A program made the position numbers and the translations under genes. From Megaera sp965229545 (GTDB lineage Bacteria > Pseudomonadota > Alphaproteobacteria > Rickettsiales > Rickettsiaceae), in NCBI GenBank assembly GCA_965229545.1, contig OZ245887.1, forward strand, positions 930,001 to 994,000: DNA of 64,000 bases, given 5' to 3'. The notes under the pieces are model-generated. The model ran no database searches. It saw only the letters and a list, made by a program, of their open reading frames with translations, and was not told where the DNA came from. How positions within the stretch are numbered: the first letter of the stretch is position 1; every line of letters begins with the position of its first letter. This document shows positions 55,583 through 64,000 of this stretch, piece after piece.

Positions 55583-55635
55583 TATACTTTCCTTTTGTTT
55601 AGCAAAACTTTGGGGTTAAACAAAAGGAAAGTATA
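55583..55635. repeat. 19-bp perfect inverted repeat upstream of sucA
   Basis: TATACTTTCCTTTTGTTTA pairs with TAAACAAAAGGAAAGTATA with no mismatch around a 15-base loop. It lies about 70 bases before the sucA ATG and over 360 after bamA, so it is not the bamA terminator. It may be a regulatory RNA hairpin, an operator, or a small palindromic mobile element; no matching copy was seen elsewhere in the window. Confidence 0.8.
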
Positions 55636-55705
55636 TTTTATACAGTTTGGGAGTTTTATACTAATTAATAAATGTTAGTGTATTTTAGAGGAGGAAGTGG
55701 TAACC

Positions 55706-58513
55706 ATGGATTTTGAATATTCAAGTTTTTTATTTGGTAGTAATTCAGTATTCATTGAGGAGCTTTATAAAAAATATTTAAAAGATTCAAGCTCTGTTGA
55801 CCCGAGCTGGGCAAAATTTTTTGTAAACCAAAGTGATATTACTCCTTTGAAAACCAGTGCTCAAATTATTACCCATATTACGCAGGATAAAGCAATTATC
55901 TCCTCCAATAAAATTGAACCAACTAGTTCTTCTTTAGCAGAAAATTCTTTGAGAGCAAAATTCATGATTAAGGCTTACAGGGAACGCGGGCATTACTTGG
56001 CTAATCTAGATCCACTAGCAATCGAAGTAAAAAAAACTAAAGAAGAACTAAAATTAAATTTGGAAGATTTTGGCTTTAATACGAGTCAGTTATCAGAGTT
56101 AGTTGATGTATCAGGAGAATTTGATGATCTAAAGATTATTACTCTTAATGAACTTGTGGATGTTTTAAATAGAACTTATTCCGGCTCAGTAGCAGTTGAA
56201 TTTTCACATGTGGAGAACTCTGCTGCACAAGAATGGTTATATAATAAACTAGACAGTATTAGTACGCATATTAATCTATCTTTAGAGGAAAAGAAGACAA
56301 TATTACAAGACTTAGTAGAAGTAGAAGGGTTTGAGCAATACTTACACGTAAAGTTCCCCGGGGCTAAGAGATTTTCTGTAGAAGGAGGTGATGCTTCCAT
56401 AATAAGCCTTAGCAAAGTAATTGAAGAGTCAGCGGCTGCGGGAGCAGAAGAAGCTGTAATTGGTCTTGCGCATAGAGGAAGGTTATCTACGTTAACCAAA
56501 ATTATGGGTAAGCCTTATAGAGCTATTTTTTCTGAATTTATAGGGACTAGTGCCTTTCCAAGCGACCTTGGTGTAACAGGTGATGTAAAATATCATATGG
56601 GTTATTCTTCGGATAAAACTACTAAGTCCGGAAAAAAAATTCATCTATCTTTAACAGCAAACCCATCTCATTTAGAAGCTGTTAATCCAGTAGTAGCCGG
56701 TAAGGTTAGAGCCAAACAAGATTGTATGAATCGTGAGCGTAATAAGGTCGTTGGCATTTTGATTCACGGTGATACTGCATTTTGTGGCCAGGGAGTAGTA
56801 GCAGAAAGTCTAGTAATGTCTGGCCTTGCTCCATATGATGTAGGCGGAATATTCCATATAATAATTAATAACCAGATTGGTTTTACTGCTAATAGCTACG
56901 ATTCAAGAGCCAGTAGATATTGTACAGAAGTAGCAAAAGTTGTGGGCGCGCCAATATTTCATGTTAACGGAGATGATGTAGAAGCAGTAGCGTTGGTAAC
57001 TAAAATTGCTTGCGAATATAGGCAAAAATTCCAAAAAGACGTAGTAGTTGATATAGTTTGCTATCGTAAATATGGCCACAATGAAGGCGATGAACCAATG
57101 TATACTCAGAGCATAATGTATGAAGTAATTAAAAATAAGCTAACTCCGGCTGCTCTATACGCAAACAAACTAAGTAATACAGGGTTGATTGATAACAATT
57201 ACTATCAACAACTGAAACAAAAATTTAAGAATCTTCTAGATTCAGAATTTAATGAGGTTAAAAATTACAAACCGAGAGCTCAGTGGTTAGAAGGCCAGTG
57301 GTCGGGTTTTGATCGTTTTAGTGATGACAAGCTACTTACAGGAGTGCGTAAATCTGTGTTACAAGAACTTGGGGTCAAACTTTGTCGTATACCTGATCAT
57401 TTTTCTATAAATCCTAAATTAGCTAAATTATTTGAAGCGCGATCCCACGATCTCATAAATGATAGGCCAATTGATTGGGCTACCGCTGAGCAACTAGCGT
57501 TTGCAACATTACTTAATGAAAAGATACCTATTAGGATTACTGGCCAGGATGTAGAAAGAGGAACTTTTTCCCATCGTCATGCCGTACTTCATAGTCAAAC
57601 TGATAAATCTATTTATGAACCGCTAAATAATATATCAAGAGATCAGGCATTTTTTGAAATTGCGGACAGTAATTTATCTGAATATGGGGTACTTGGATTT
57701 GAGTATGGTTATTCGATAGTAGACCCTAATCGTTTAGTGATATGGGAAGCTCAATTTGGTGATTTTGCTAATGGTGCACAGATTATTTTCGACCAATTCA
57801 TTTCTTCCGCTGAAACAAAATGGCTTAGGATGAGCGGTATTGTTGTGCTGTTGCCTCATGGAATGGAAGGCCAAGGACCTGAACATAGTTTAGCGCGTTT
57901 GGAAAGGTTTCTACAATTATGCGCAGAAGATAATATGTACGTTGCTTATCCGACAACTCCAGCTTCAATATTCCATCTTCTACGTCGGCAGATTAAAAGA
58001 AATTTTAGGAAACCGCTAATTGTTATGTCCCCTAAATCTCTACTACGCCATAAGCTAGCTGTGTCTACTCTTGCCGAGCTTGACGAAGGAACAAAATTTA
58101 TTCCTGTAATTGATGAAATTGATATAGAAATGAAAGCTGAAAGAGTAAAAAAAGTAATTTTTTGTTCTGGTAAAGTTTACTATGATTTACTTGAATTAAG
58201 GCGGGAAAGAAAAATAGATAATATTGTTATCATTCGCTTTGAGCAATTATTTCCATTTATAGAAGGAGATGTCGTAAAAATTATAAAAAAATATCAGGCC
58301 ACTTCAAAATTTGTCTGGTGTCAGGAAGAACCACGAAACATGGGCGCATGGAAGTTTATACGCCATCAGTTAGATTCGTGCTTGGAAAAAGCAGGAATTA
58401 AAGCGCAAGTGAGTTATACCGGTCGGGAAAGGTCTGCATCTCCTGCTGTTGGTTATTTGTATATTCATAGTAAACAACAGGAAGCTTTGGTACACGAAGC
58501 TCTTGAACTTTAA
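55706..58513 (+). CDS. sucA: 2-oxoglutarate dehydrogenase E1 component
   Basis: TPP-dependent decarboxylase of the TCA cycle. 935 residues from ATG 55706 (GAGGAGGAAG ribosome site about 11 bases before; GTG 55697 is an alternative only three bases after it). It has the E1o N-terminal FLFGSNSVFIEELYKKYLKD, VEGGDASIISLSKVIEESAA, GLAHRGRLSTLTKIMGKPYR, DGDTAFCGQG-type ILIHGDTAFCGQGVVAESLV, NNQIGFTA, YGHNEGDEPMYTQ and C-terminal QEEPRNMGAWKFI. Forms an operon with sucB (54-bp gap). Intact. Confidence 0.96.
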   Translation: MDFEYSSFLFGSNSVFIEELYKKYLKDSSSVDPSWAKFFVNQSDITPLKTSAQIITHITQDKAIISSNKIEPTSSSLAENSLRAKFMIKAYRERGHYLANLDPLAIEVKKTKEELKLNLEDFGFNTSQLSELVDVSGEFDDLKIITLNELVDVLNRTYSGSVAVEFSHVENSAAQEWLYNKLDSISTHINLSLEEKKTILQDLVEVEGFEQYLHVKFPGAKRFSVEGGDASIISLSKVIEESAAAGAEEAVIGLAHRGRLSTLTKIMGKPYRAIFSEFIGTSAFPSDLGVTGDVKYHMGYSSDKTTKSGKKIHLSLTANPSHLEAVNPVVAGKVRAKQDCMNRERNKVVGILIHGDTAFCGQGVVAESLVMSGLAPYDVGGIFHIIINNQIGFTANSYDSRASRYCTEVAKVVGAPIFHVNGDDVEAVALVTKIACEYRQKFQKDVVVDIVCYRKYGHNEGDEPMYTQSIMYEVIKNKLTPAALYANKLSNTGLIDNNYYQQLKQKFKNLLDSEFNEVKNYKPRAQWLEGQWSGFDRFSDDKLLTGVRKSVLQELGVKLCRIPDHFSINPKLAKLFEARSHDLINDRPIDWATAEQLAFATLLNEKIPIRITGQDVERGTFSHRHAVLHSQTDKSIYEPLNNISRDQAFFEIADSNLSEYGVLGFEYGYSIVDPNRLVIWEAQFGDFANGAQIIFDQFISSAETKWLRMSGIVVLLPHGMEGQGPEHSLARLERFLQLCAEDNMYVAYPTTPASIFHLLRRQIKRNFRKPLIVMSPKSLLRHKLAVSTLAELDEGTKFIPVIDEIDIEMKAERVKKVIFCSGKVYYDLLELRRERKIDNIVIIRFEQLFPFIEGDVVKIIKKYQATSKFVWCQEEPRNMGAWKFIRHQLDSCLEKAGIKAQVSYTGRERSASPAVGYLYIHSKQQEALVHEALEL

Positions 58514-58567
58514 ATAACCCAAACGGGAAGAAGATCGTTTATATTATAGAAATTATTGGAGAATTTT

Positions 58568-59776
58568 ATGAATGTAGAAATTATAGTACCAGCTTTAGGA
58601 GAATCGGTTTCTGAAGCCACTATCGCTAAATGGTATAAAAAAGCTGGCGATCCCGTAAAACTTGATGAATTACTGCTTGAACTTGAAACTGAAAAAGTTA
58701 CCTTAGAAGTTAGTGCTGCGGCGGAAGGGGTATTAGATACGATTTTAAAGCAAGAAGGAGACGTTGTTAGTATCGGTCAAATTTTAGGTTCTATAAAACC
58801 CGGAATAGTTAACCAAAATACAGAAGTAAATCAAAAAGCCTCAAGTACTGCAACTGTTGGAATAGAAACCAAAGTGCCGGCAATTTATGAAAAAAAAGTA
58901 GATCCGGTAAGTACTATGCCACCTTCTGTACAAAAATTAGTTATAGAAAATAACCTCAACCCCGCAACTATTGCAGGAACTGGAAAAGACGGCAGAATAA
59001 ATAAAGGAGATGTTCTCAATGTTCTAGCAAGTGCTACTGGAAAAATTTCAGAAATAGGAACTGCAATATCTGAAGATAAGCCAGTAGAAAAAGTTCGTAT
59101 GTCACGCCTTAGAAAAACTATAGCTCAGCGTTTAAAAGATTCACAAAACACAGCAGCAATTCTTACTACTTTTAACGAAATTGATATGTTAAACGTAATT
59201 AATTTGCGTAAGAAGCACCGTGAAGAATTTGAGAAAAAACATGGAGTTAAACTTGGTTTTATGTCGTTTTTTGTTAAAGCTGTGGTAAATGCTTTAAAAG
59301 AGATACCCGCTGTAAATGCTGAAATCGATGGGGATAATATAATATATAAGCATTACTACGACATAGGGGTAGCTGTTGGTACCGAGCAAGGGTTGGTTGT
59401 ACCGGTTCTGCGAAATGCTGATAAAATGAGTTTTTCTACAGTTGAGAAAGAAGTAGGATATTTAGCTACCAAGGCTCGAGATGGTAAACTTGCAATGTCT
59501 GATTTAACAGGAGGGACATTTTCTATTACTAATGGAGGGGTGTACGGTTCTTTACTTTCAACTCCAATTATTAACCCTCCCCAAAGCGGTATTATAGGTT
59601 TGCATAATACGCAGGAAAGACCGGTAGCTATTGACGGTAAGATTGAAATTCGTCCGATTATGTATATAGCTTTATCTTATGACCATAGAATTATTGATGG
59701 AAAGGATGCAGTAACTTTCTTGATTAAAGTAAAAAATGCTATTGAAAATCCAGAAAGATTACTGTTTGATTTATAG
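58568..59776 (+). CDS. sucB: 2-oxoglutarate dehydrogenase E2, dihydrolipoyl succinyltransferase
   Basis: 402 residues from ATG 58568 (GGAG 6-8 bases upstream; an in-frame extension to 58556 is not needed). Lipoyl domain with Lys43 in LETEKVTLEV; peripheral-subunit-binding segment MPPSVQKLVIENNLNPATIA, GTGKDGRINKGDVL. The catalytic domain has ALSYDHRIIDGKDAVTFLIK (active-site His and Asp of H-R-x-x-D-G) and TFSITNGGVYGSLLSTPII. Passes the succinyl group from E1 to CoA. Directly follows sucA. Confidence 0.96.
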   Translation: MNVEIIVPALGESVSEATIAKWYKKAGDPVKLDELLLELETEKVTLEVSAAAEGVLDTILKQEGDVVSIGQILGSIKPGIVNQNTEVNQKASSTATVGIETKVPAIYEKKVDPVSTMPPSVQKLVIENNLNPATIAGTGKDGRINKGDVLNVLASATGKISEIGTAISEDKPVEKVRMSRLRKTIAQRLKDSQNTAAILTTFNEIDMLNVINLRKKHREEFEKKHGVKLGFMSFFVKAVVNALKEIPAVNAEIDGDNIIYKHYYDIGVAVGTEQGLVVPVLRNADKMSFSTVEKEVGYLATKARDGKLAMSDLTGGTFSITNGGVYGSLLSTPIINPPQSGIIGLHNTQERPVAIDGKIEIRPIMYIALSYDHRIIDGKDAVTFLIKVKNAIENPERLLFDL

Positions 59777-59920
59777 GTTGCTTTAAGCTATTGTCTGCTA
59801 GTTTTAAGTAATAAATTTTAAGTTACAAGCTTTTTTATACTAGTATTTTAAAATTGCTAACTTATAATCACATAAAAAATGTTATCTTAATTTATCTAAA
59901 TAAGGGTTGTATGAATAATA

Positions 59921-60520
59921 ATGTATGAAATTTTTCTTGAGATTGTTTGGTTTGTCGAAAACTTGGGTTACTTAGGTATACTTATTATGACCTTTATTGA
60001 AAGCACTTTTATACCTATACCTGCAGAGATTACCTTAATTCCAGCTGGATATCTTGTACATAAAGGAGAGATGAATGGATTATTAGTTTTGCTGGTCAGT
60101 AGTGTTGGAACTCTTGGCGGTTCCTTAGCGAATTATTATATTGCGTATTTTTTTGGGAGAAAATTGTTTACGAATAAGGGAAAGTATTTTTTTATCAATA
60201 GTTCTAAATTGGAGAAAATAGAAAAGTTTTTTGCAAGCCATGGAGGAATATCAGTTTTTACTGGGAGATTTCTTCCAGGGGTTAAACACTTTATTTCGTT
60301 TCCTGCCGGTCTTGCTAAAATGGATTTAAAGCCTTTTTGCCTATACACCTTACTTGGTGGGACTATCTGGTGTGCAGTTTTAATATCGTTAGGTTATGTT
60401 ATCGGTGAAAATGAGCACTTGATCAAAAAGTACTTGAAACAGGTTAATATTGTTTTCCTTGTTTTAGTTGGAGCAATAGTTCTATACTACGTGTGGAAGA
60501 AAAATTCTCAAAAACGATAA
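59921..60520 (+). CDS. DedA-family membrane protein
   Basis: 199 residues, about five membrane segments. The DedA/SNARE-associated core is clear: ESTFIPIPAEITLIPAGYLV, GTLGGSLANYYIAYFFGRKL, FASHGGISVFTGRFLPGVKH and FISFPAGLAKMDLKPFCLYT (the G-R-F-x-P-x-x-R/K and P-x-G motifs). DedA proteins are flippase-like and affect membrane potential and envelope stability. A five-codon mini-frame (ATG 59911, AAGGG upstream) overlaps the ATG and may tune its translation. Confidence 0.9.
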   Translation: MYEIFLEIVWFVENLGYLGILIMTFIESTFIPIPAEITLIPAGYLVHKGEMNGLLVLLVSSVGTLGGSLANYYIAYFFGRKLFTNKGKYFFINSSKLEKIEKFFASHGGISVFTGRFLPGVKHFISFPAGLAKMDLKPFCLYTLLGGTIWCAVLISLGYVIGENEHLIKKYLKQVNIVFLVLVGAIVLYYVWKKNSQKR

Positions 60521-60521
60521 G

Positions 60522-60547
60522 AATACCTTATTCAAATAAAAGGTATT
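60522..60547. terminator. Bidirectional hairpin after dedA
   Basis: AATACCTT / AAGGTATT, 8 bp, ten-base loop, in the gap between convergent dedA and the SDR relic. Followed by ATATTT on the plus strand. Confidence 0.45.
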
Positions 60548-60560
60548 ATATTTCTGGTAC

Positions 60561-61359
60561 TTATTGATCGTCTTTTTTAAACTCTTTATTCTCAAAAGCT
60601 GGTTTACCAGGAAGTTTCGAGTTCATATAATCTATTAGCTGATTTGGCAAGAAACTTAAGAACTTAAGAAGAAGGTAAATGGTAATTGGAAAAACTATTA
60701 CCCCTTTATTATTGCTAATTCCTTTAATTATTTTTTCAGCGGCTTTCTCTACCGAAATCATAAAAGGCATAGGAAAATTATTAACATCAGTCATTGGAGT
60801 TTTAATATAACCGGGTATAACAACAGTTGTATGCACATTATATCGCTTTAAGTATCCTCTTAATGCTTCTCCAAAAACCCTTACACATGCTTTTGGTGGC
60901 AGAGTACGAAGAGGAGCACTGGAAAAAGCCTATTAAGCCTGCCATAGAGCTAATAATAACTATGTTGCCTTTTTTTCTTGTAATCATATGCGGTATTATA
61001 GGCATTATTATATTCAAAACTCCGTTAATATTGGTATTAAACTATTGTTTCGACTTGAGATGGGCTCTCGGGTCCTTGTAAAGTGCCAGCAGAAACACCA
61101 GCACAAGAAATTACAATATCAATGCCATATTCTTCACAAAAATTTGTTAAATGTTTGATTAGGACTTTTTTTCTCTTATATCTAAGATAAGTAGATGAGT
61201 TTCAGCTCCTCTGATACTGCATAAATTAGCTATTTTGTTTAATTGATCAACATTCCTTCCGATTAGTATTAATCTGATATGCGATTTTAAATATTGCAGA
61301 GCAAGTTCACAACCAAACCCGCTGGAAGCCCCTGTAATTAATATTGTTTGTTTATCCAT
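60561..61359 (-). pseudogene. Short-chain dehydrogenase/reductase, frameshifted
   Basis: N-terminal frame from 61359: MDKQTILITGASSGFGCELA (T-G-x-x-x-G-x-G nucleotide motif), LRLILIGRNVDQLN-like, ending early at about 61159. After frame changes the middle reads VIISSMAGLIG (Ser), then YSATKACVRVFGEALRGYL (Tyr-x3-Lys). The last frame (60836 down) is HTTVVIPGYIKTPMTDVNNF to the stop. All SDR catalytic motifs survive but at least two frameshifts separate them. A typical recently broken oxidoreductase. Confidence 0.8.
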
Positions 61360-61552
61360 GATATTTTTACCAATTTAATAAACTTGAGAGGAGTAGATCT
61401 TAGTTTATAAAATATGTTTTTCCTATAATAAAGTTTGCAAAAAGAACGGGCTATCTAATTTCCGTTATTAACGCCGATGAGTGAATTATTTAGTGATTTT
61501 GTCCTTTATCTATGCTATAAAATTTAATTTTTTCTTAAAATAATAATTACAA

Positions 61553-62526
61553 GTGACAATTTATATTGACAATATTGAGTTATCAACCCCGGTAATCCTT
61601 GCTCAGATGTCTGGAGTGACGGATTTGCCGTATAGAAAATTAGTTAAACGATTTGGAGCCGGTCTTGTTGTATCGGAAATGATAGCAAGCAGGGCTATGA
61701 TTGTCCAGTCTCGTCAATCCATAAAAAATCTGCTATCTTGCATGATGATGCAACTGGTGCTTGTGTCCAATTAGCAGGTTGTGAGCCTAAGGTAATTGCC
61801 GAGTCTGCTAAAATGAATGAAGATATGGGAGCTAAAATCATTGATTTGAACTTCGGTTGTCCTGCAAAAAAAGTTGTGGGAAGGTATTCCGGTTCAGCTT
61901 TAATGAAAGATGAAAAACTGGCAGCTGAAATATTATATTCCACAGTAAAAGCGGTAAAAATGCCAGTTACTTTGAAAATGAGAACCGGATGGGATGATAA
62001 TACAAAAAATGCTCCTGTTATTGCAAAAATAGCCGAAGATGCTGGAATAAAAATGGTTACGGTACACGGGGTAGAACCAGATGTCAATTCTATACCGGAA
62101 AAGCAGATTGGGAATTTATTCTGAAGGTAAAAAAAATTGGTAAAGATTCCTGTTGTTGCAGACGGTGATATAGTTTGTTTTGATTCTGCCAAAGAAGCCC
62201 TGCATAAATCTGGTGCTGACGGTATAATGGTGGGGCGAGGTGCGTACGGCAAACCTTGGCTTATCTCTCAGATTGCTCATTTCTTAAAAACTGGCGAAAA
62301 GTTACCTGATCCTCCCTTAAAAGAGCAACTAGTAATTGTCTTAAACCATTATGATGATATAATAGATTATTATGGCACAGATGCTGGAGTAAAATTGGCT
62401 AGAAAACATTTAGGATGGTACAGTAGCGGTCTCCCGAATTCTAGCGAATTTAGAGCGTTTATCAACCGTACGTTCAATGCTGCTGAGGTGAAAGAAAAAA
62501 TACAGGAATTTTATAATTCCATTTAA
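61553..62526 (+). pseudogene. dusB: tRNA-dihydrouridine synthase B, three indels
   Basis: FMN enzyme that reduces uridine in the tRNA D-loop. GTG start at 61553: TIYIDNIELSTPVILAQMSG, VTDLPYRKLVKRFGAGLVVS. Read across frames it continues LHDDATGACVQLAGCEPKVI, IDLNFGCPAKKVVGRYSGSA (catalytic Cys in FGCPA), PVTLKMRTGWDD, (VHGRTR)CQFYTGKADWEF, VKIPVVADGDIVCF, DGIMVGRGAYGKPWLISQIA. Three breaks: one A missing in a run near 61727, two extra bases in GGGG at about 62069, one extra G near 62140. All are in short runs, so either recent pseudogenisation or read error; the frame is otherwise perfect. Confidence 0.85.
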
Positions 62527-62541
62527 TACTAAATTATTTTT

Positions 62542-62784
62542 ATGAGAGATACGGAATATAAGTCCATCATTGACGCAATCGAAGTAAAAATCGATAAATT
62601 TTTTGAAATGCACGAAGGAAAATCTCCTGAGACCGGTTTATACGAAAGAGTGGTAAGAGAAGTTGAAAGAGTTCTGATAAAAAAAATTATTAACCATACT
62701 AATGGTCTCCAGATAAAAGCTTCGAAAATATTAGGTATTAATAGAAATACTTTAAGAAAAAAAATGAAGGAGCTTGGGCTATAA
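62542..62784 (+). CDS. Fis-like DNA-binding protein (NtrC C-terminal type)
   Basis: 80 residues ending in a Fis-type helix-turn-helix: RVLIKKIINHTNGLQIKASK, ILGINRNTLRKKMKELGL. In Alphaproteobacteria the order is usually dusB(nifR3)-ntrB-ntrC-ntrY-ntrX. Here only this small Fis-like protein stands between dusB and ntrY, as if ntrB and most of ntrC had been lost leaving the DNA-binding end. It may also be a true Fis homologue. Gaps of 15 and 34 bp suggest co-transcription. Confidence 0.8.
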   Translation: MRDTEYKSIIDAIEVKIDKFFEMHEGKSPETGLYERVVREVERVLIKKIINHTNGLQIKASKILGINRNTLRKKMKELGL

Positions 62785-62818
62785 TATAAGATATTTGCTA
62801 ATTTTAGGTGCTTGATAT

Positions 62819-64000
62819 ATGTTTTTAAAAAAATTGTACCAAAGTATAATTAAACACCGTTCTAGTAAACCCACACCATATATTATAGCTGCCGCTGTAA
62901 TATTTCTGTTAATTAACATTTTTTTTATTTATCTGGAATTTCAACATAATGAAGTAGATCCGGTGAATGTTATTGGATTGATGTTGATTATACTCGGAGG
63001 TGCTCTTCTTTTTGTTATTTTACTATTAAATAACCCTATTTCTAATTTGTTTGTTTTTGTTAAAAGAACCGGAGAAAGGGTGTATAAATTAAGAAAAAGA
63101 ATAATAATCGCTTTCAGTTTCAGTGCAGCAGTACCAACAATTATCGTCGCAGTTTTTTCAACATATTTTTTTAATTTTGGAGTACAGTCGTGGTTTGACG
63201 ATAAAGTTTCCAGAGTTCTAGAACAATCAATTATAGTTGGAGAATCTTATGTAAATGAGCATATACTGCAATTAAAAGAGACGGCAATTTCAATCTCTGA
63301 TGATTACGACGACTTATATTATAAGCTGGTTTATAATCCTGAACTATTCCAAGAAATTCTTACAGGCCAAGCGGAAATGAGAGCTCTTGATGAAGCAATA
63401 ATTTTTAAAAAAGATACTAATACGATTTTAGCTCAAACAGCTTTAAGTTTTTCTTTATCTTTTTTAACTATTCCGTCTTATGTTTTTGATAAGGTCGATA
63501 AAGGGGAAGTGGTACAAATTTCTTCCGATCTTACTAAACTGAGAATATTAATAAAACTAAGGAATTATAATAATACTTATTTATTAATAGGAAGGTTAAT
63601 TGATGAGAAAATAATTGATCATATTGACAGAACAAATGGAGCAGCCCAGGAATATTTTAGGTTAAAAAGCCATATATTTGATTTAGAAGTAAAGTTTGCC
63701 GTGATTTTTATTCTGCTAGCAATCATTTTACTTTTAGCGGCAATTATTTGGGGAAGACATTTTGCTGAACAACTCGTAAAACCAATTAGAGAATTAGTAA
63801 TAGCAGCAGAAAAGGTGAAAAACGGTGATTTGACTGCTCAAGTACCTGAAGTAGGACTAAAAAAAGATGAAATAAAAGTATTATCGTTAGCATTTAACCG
63901 AATGGTTAAACAAATAGACAGACAACAACGGGATTTATTCATTGCCCAAAGAGCCTTAGCGTGGTCTGATGTAGCGCGGAAAGTAGCGCATGAGATTAAA
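62819..64000 (+). CDS. ntrY: NtrY-type sensor histidine kinase, 3' end outside window
   Basis: 394 codons are in the window with no stop. Three N-terminal membrane segments (TPYIIAAAVIFLLINIFFIY; VIGLMLIILGGALLFVILLL; IIIAFSFSAAVPTIIVAVFS). A periplasmic sensor region (VQSWFDDKVSRVLEQSIIVG onward), another helix (VKFAVIFILLAIILLLAAII), then HAMP: LVKPIRELVIAAEKVKNGDL, FNRMVKQIDRQQRDL. The last residues VARKVAHEIK are the start of the DHp domain with phospho-accepting His (codon 391). In this family it pairs with NtrX. Third gene of the dusB / Fis-like / ntrY cluster. Confidence 0.93.
   Translation, partial: MFLKKLYQSIIKHRSSKPTPYIIAAAVIFLLINIFFIYLEFQHNEVDPVNVIGLMLIILGGALLFVILLLNNPISNLFVFVKRTGERVYKLRKRIIIAFSFSAAVPTIIVAVFSTYFFNFGVQSWFDDKVSRVLEQSIIVGESYVNEHILQLKETAISISDDYDDLYYKLVYNPELFQEILTGQAEMRALDEAIIFKKDTNTILAQTALSFSLSFLTIPSYVFDKVDKGEVVQISSDLTKLRILIKLRNYNNTYLLIGRLIDEKIIDHIDRTNGAAQEYFRLKSHIFDLEVKFAVIFILLAIILLLAAIIWGRHFAEQLVKPIRELVIAAEKVKNGDLTAQVPEVGLKKDEIKVLSLAFNRMVKQIDRQQRDLFIAQRALAWSDVARKVAHEIK

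Larger units (their letters stand above)
55216..55705. other. Intergenic stretch bamA-sucA with two hairpins
   Basis: 490 bases without a gene. The two strong inverted repeats at 55234-55272 and 55583-55635 are its only marked features; between them the sequence is plain AT-rich DNA. Confidence 0.6.

Noticed and set aside
1..64000. CRISPR array
   Set aside because: No series of short regularly spaced repeats was seen; all long repeats are IS copies.

Overview
The window looks like part of a chromosome from an obligate intracellular Rickettsiaceae bacterium (Rickettsia itself or a sister endosymbiont genus such as Megaira). The evidence is very AT-rich DNA, a Tlc1-type ATP/ADP translocase, a relic whose 3' half resembles the rickettsial surface/effector protein Sca4, an alphaproteobacterial dusB-Fis-ntrY block, a DUF374/LpxJ-type acyltransferase, and many pseudogenes and insertion sequences (IS). 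Genus cannot be settled from sequence alone.

Layout. (1) 1-14.3 kb is mostly core: lytic transglycosylase (5' end outside the window), peroxiredoxin, an NTF2-like protein, a damaged IS256 copy, rmuC, fabI diverging from lnt, an XRE regulator, tRNA-Leu(GAG), a BamF-like lipoprotein, a hydrolase, a 56-residue membrane peptide, prmA and tlc1. (2) 14.4-18.7 kb is one long multiply frameshifted relic: two kinase-like domains followed by a Sca4-like region. (3) 18.7-22.3 kb is the cpoB / yfgM-like / bamB cluster plus a hydrolase. (4) 22.3-37.2 kb is an accessory or decay zone: GNAT, membrane-protein, spoT-like, amino-acid dehydrogenase and phage terminase relics; IS256 copies B and C; IS630 copies 1-3; a vapBC module whose toxin C-terminus is supplied by an IS end; a YafQ/RelB-type module; and one intact POT peptide transporter. 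(5) 37.2-64 kb is again core: tRNA-Thr(GGT), a trypsin-like protease broken partly at an 11-G tract, dnaK-dnaJ, an aatA-lpxJ-like pair, an IS630 copy with a recombination scar, a TPR/methyltransferase relic, mlaA-mlaC, trxA, a 1025-residue GltD-PyrK-like fusion, tRNA-Ser(GGA), bamA, sucA-sucB, dedA, a broken SDR, a broken dusB, a Fis-like protein and the first 394 codons of ntrY.

How the genes fit together. Cell-envelope biogenesis dominates the intact set (BamA, BamB, a BamF-like lipoprotein, CpoB-like, MlaA/MlaC, Lnt, LpxJ-like, lytic transglycosylase, DedA). Host-dependent energy metabolism is seen in Tlc1 (import of host ATP) and the E1/E2 subunits of 2-oxoglutarate dehydrogenase. Accessory content is mostly decayed. 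The IS copies carry junction evidence of homologous recombination between copies, because several have unrelated genes on their two sides.

Main points of interest are the kinase-like/Sca4-like relic, the G11 tract in the protease gene, the GltD-PyrK-like fusion, an amber codon shared by two IS630 copies, a frameshift shared by all three IS256 copies, the nested-IS recombination scar at 44.7-46.0 kb, and a 19-bp perfect hairpin just before sucA. Several broken genes (dusB, the protease, the relic) are broken at homopolymers or short repeats, so raw-read support should be checked before any of them is called a true pseudogene.
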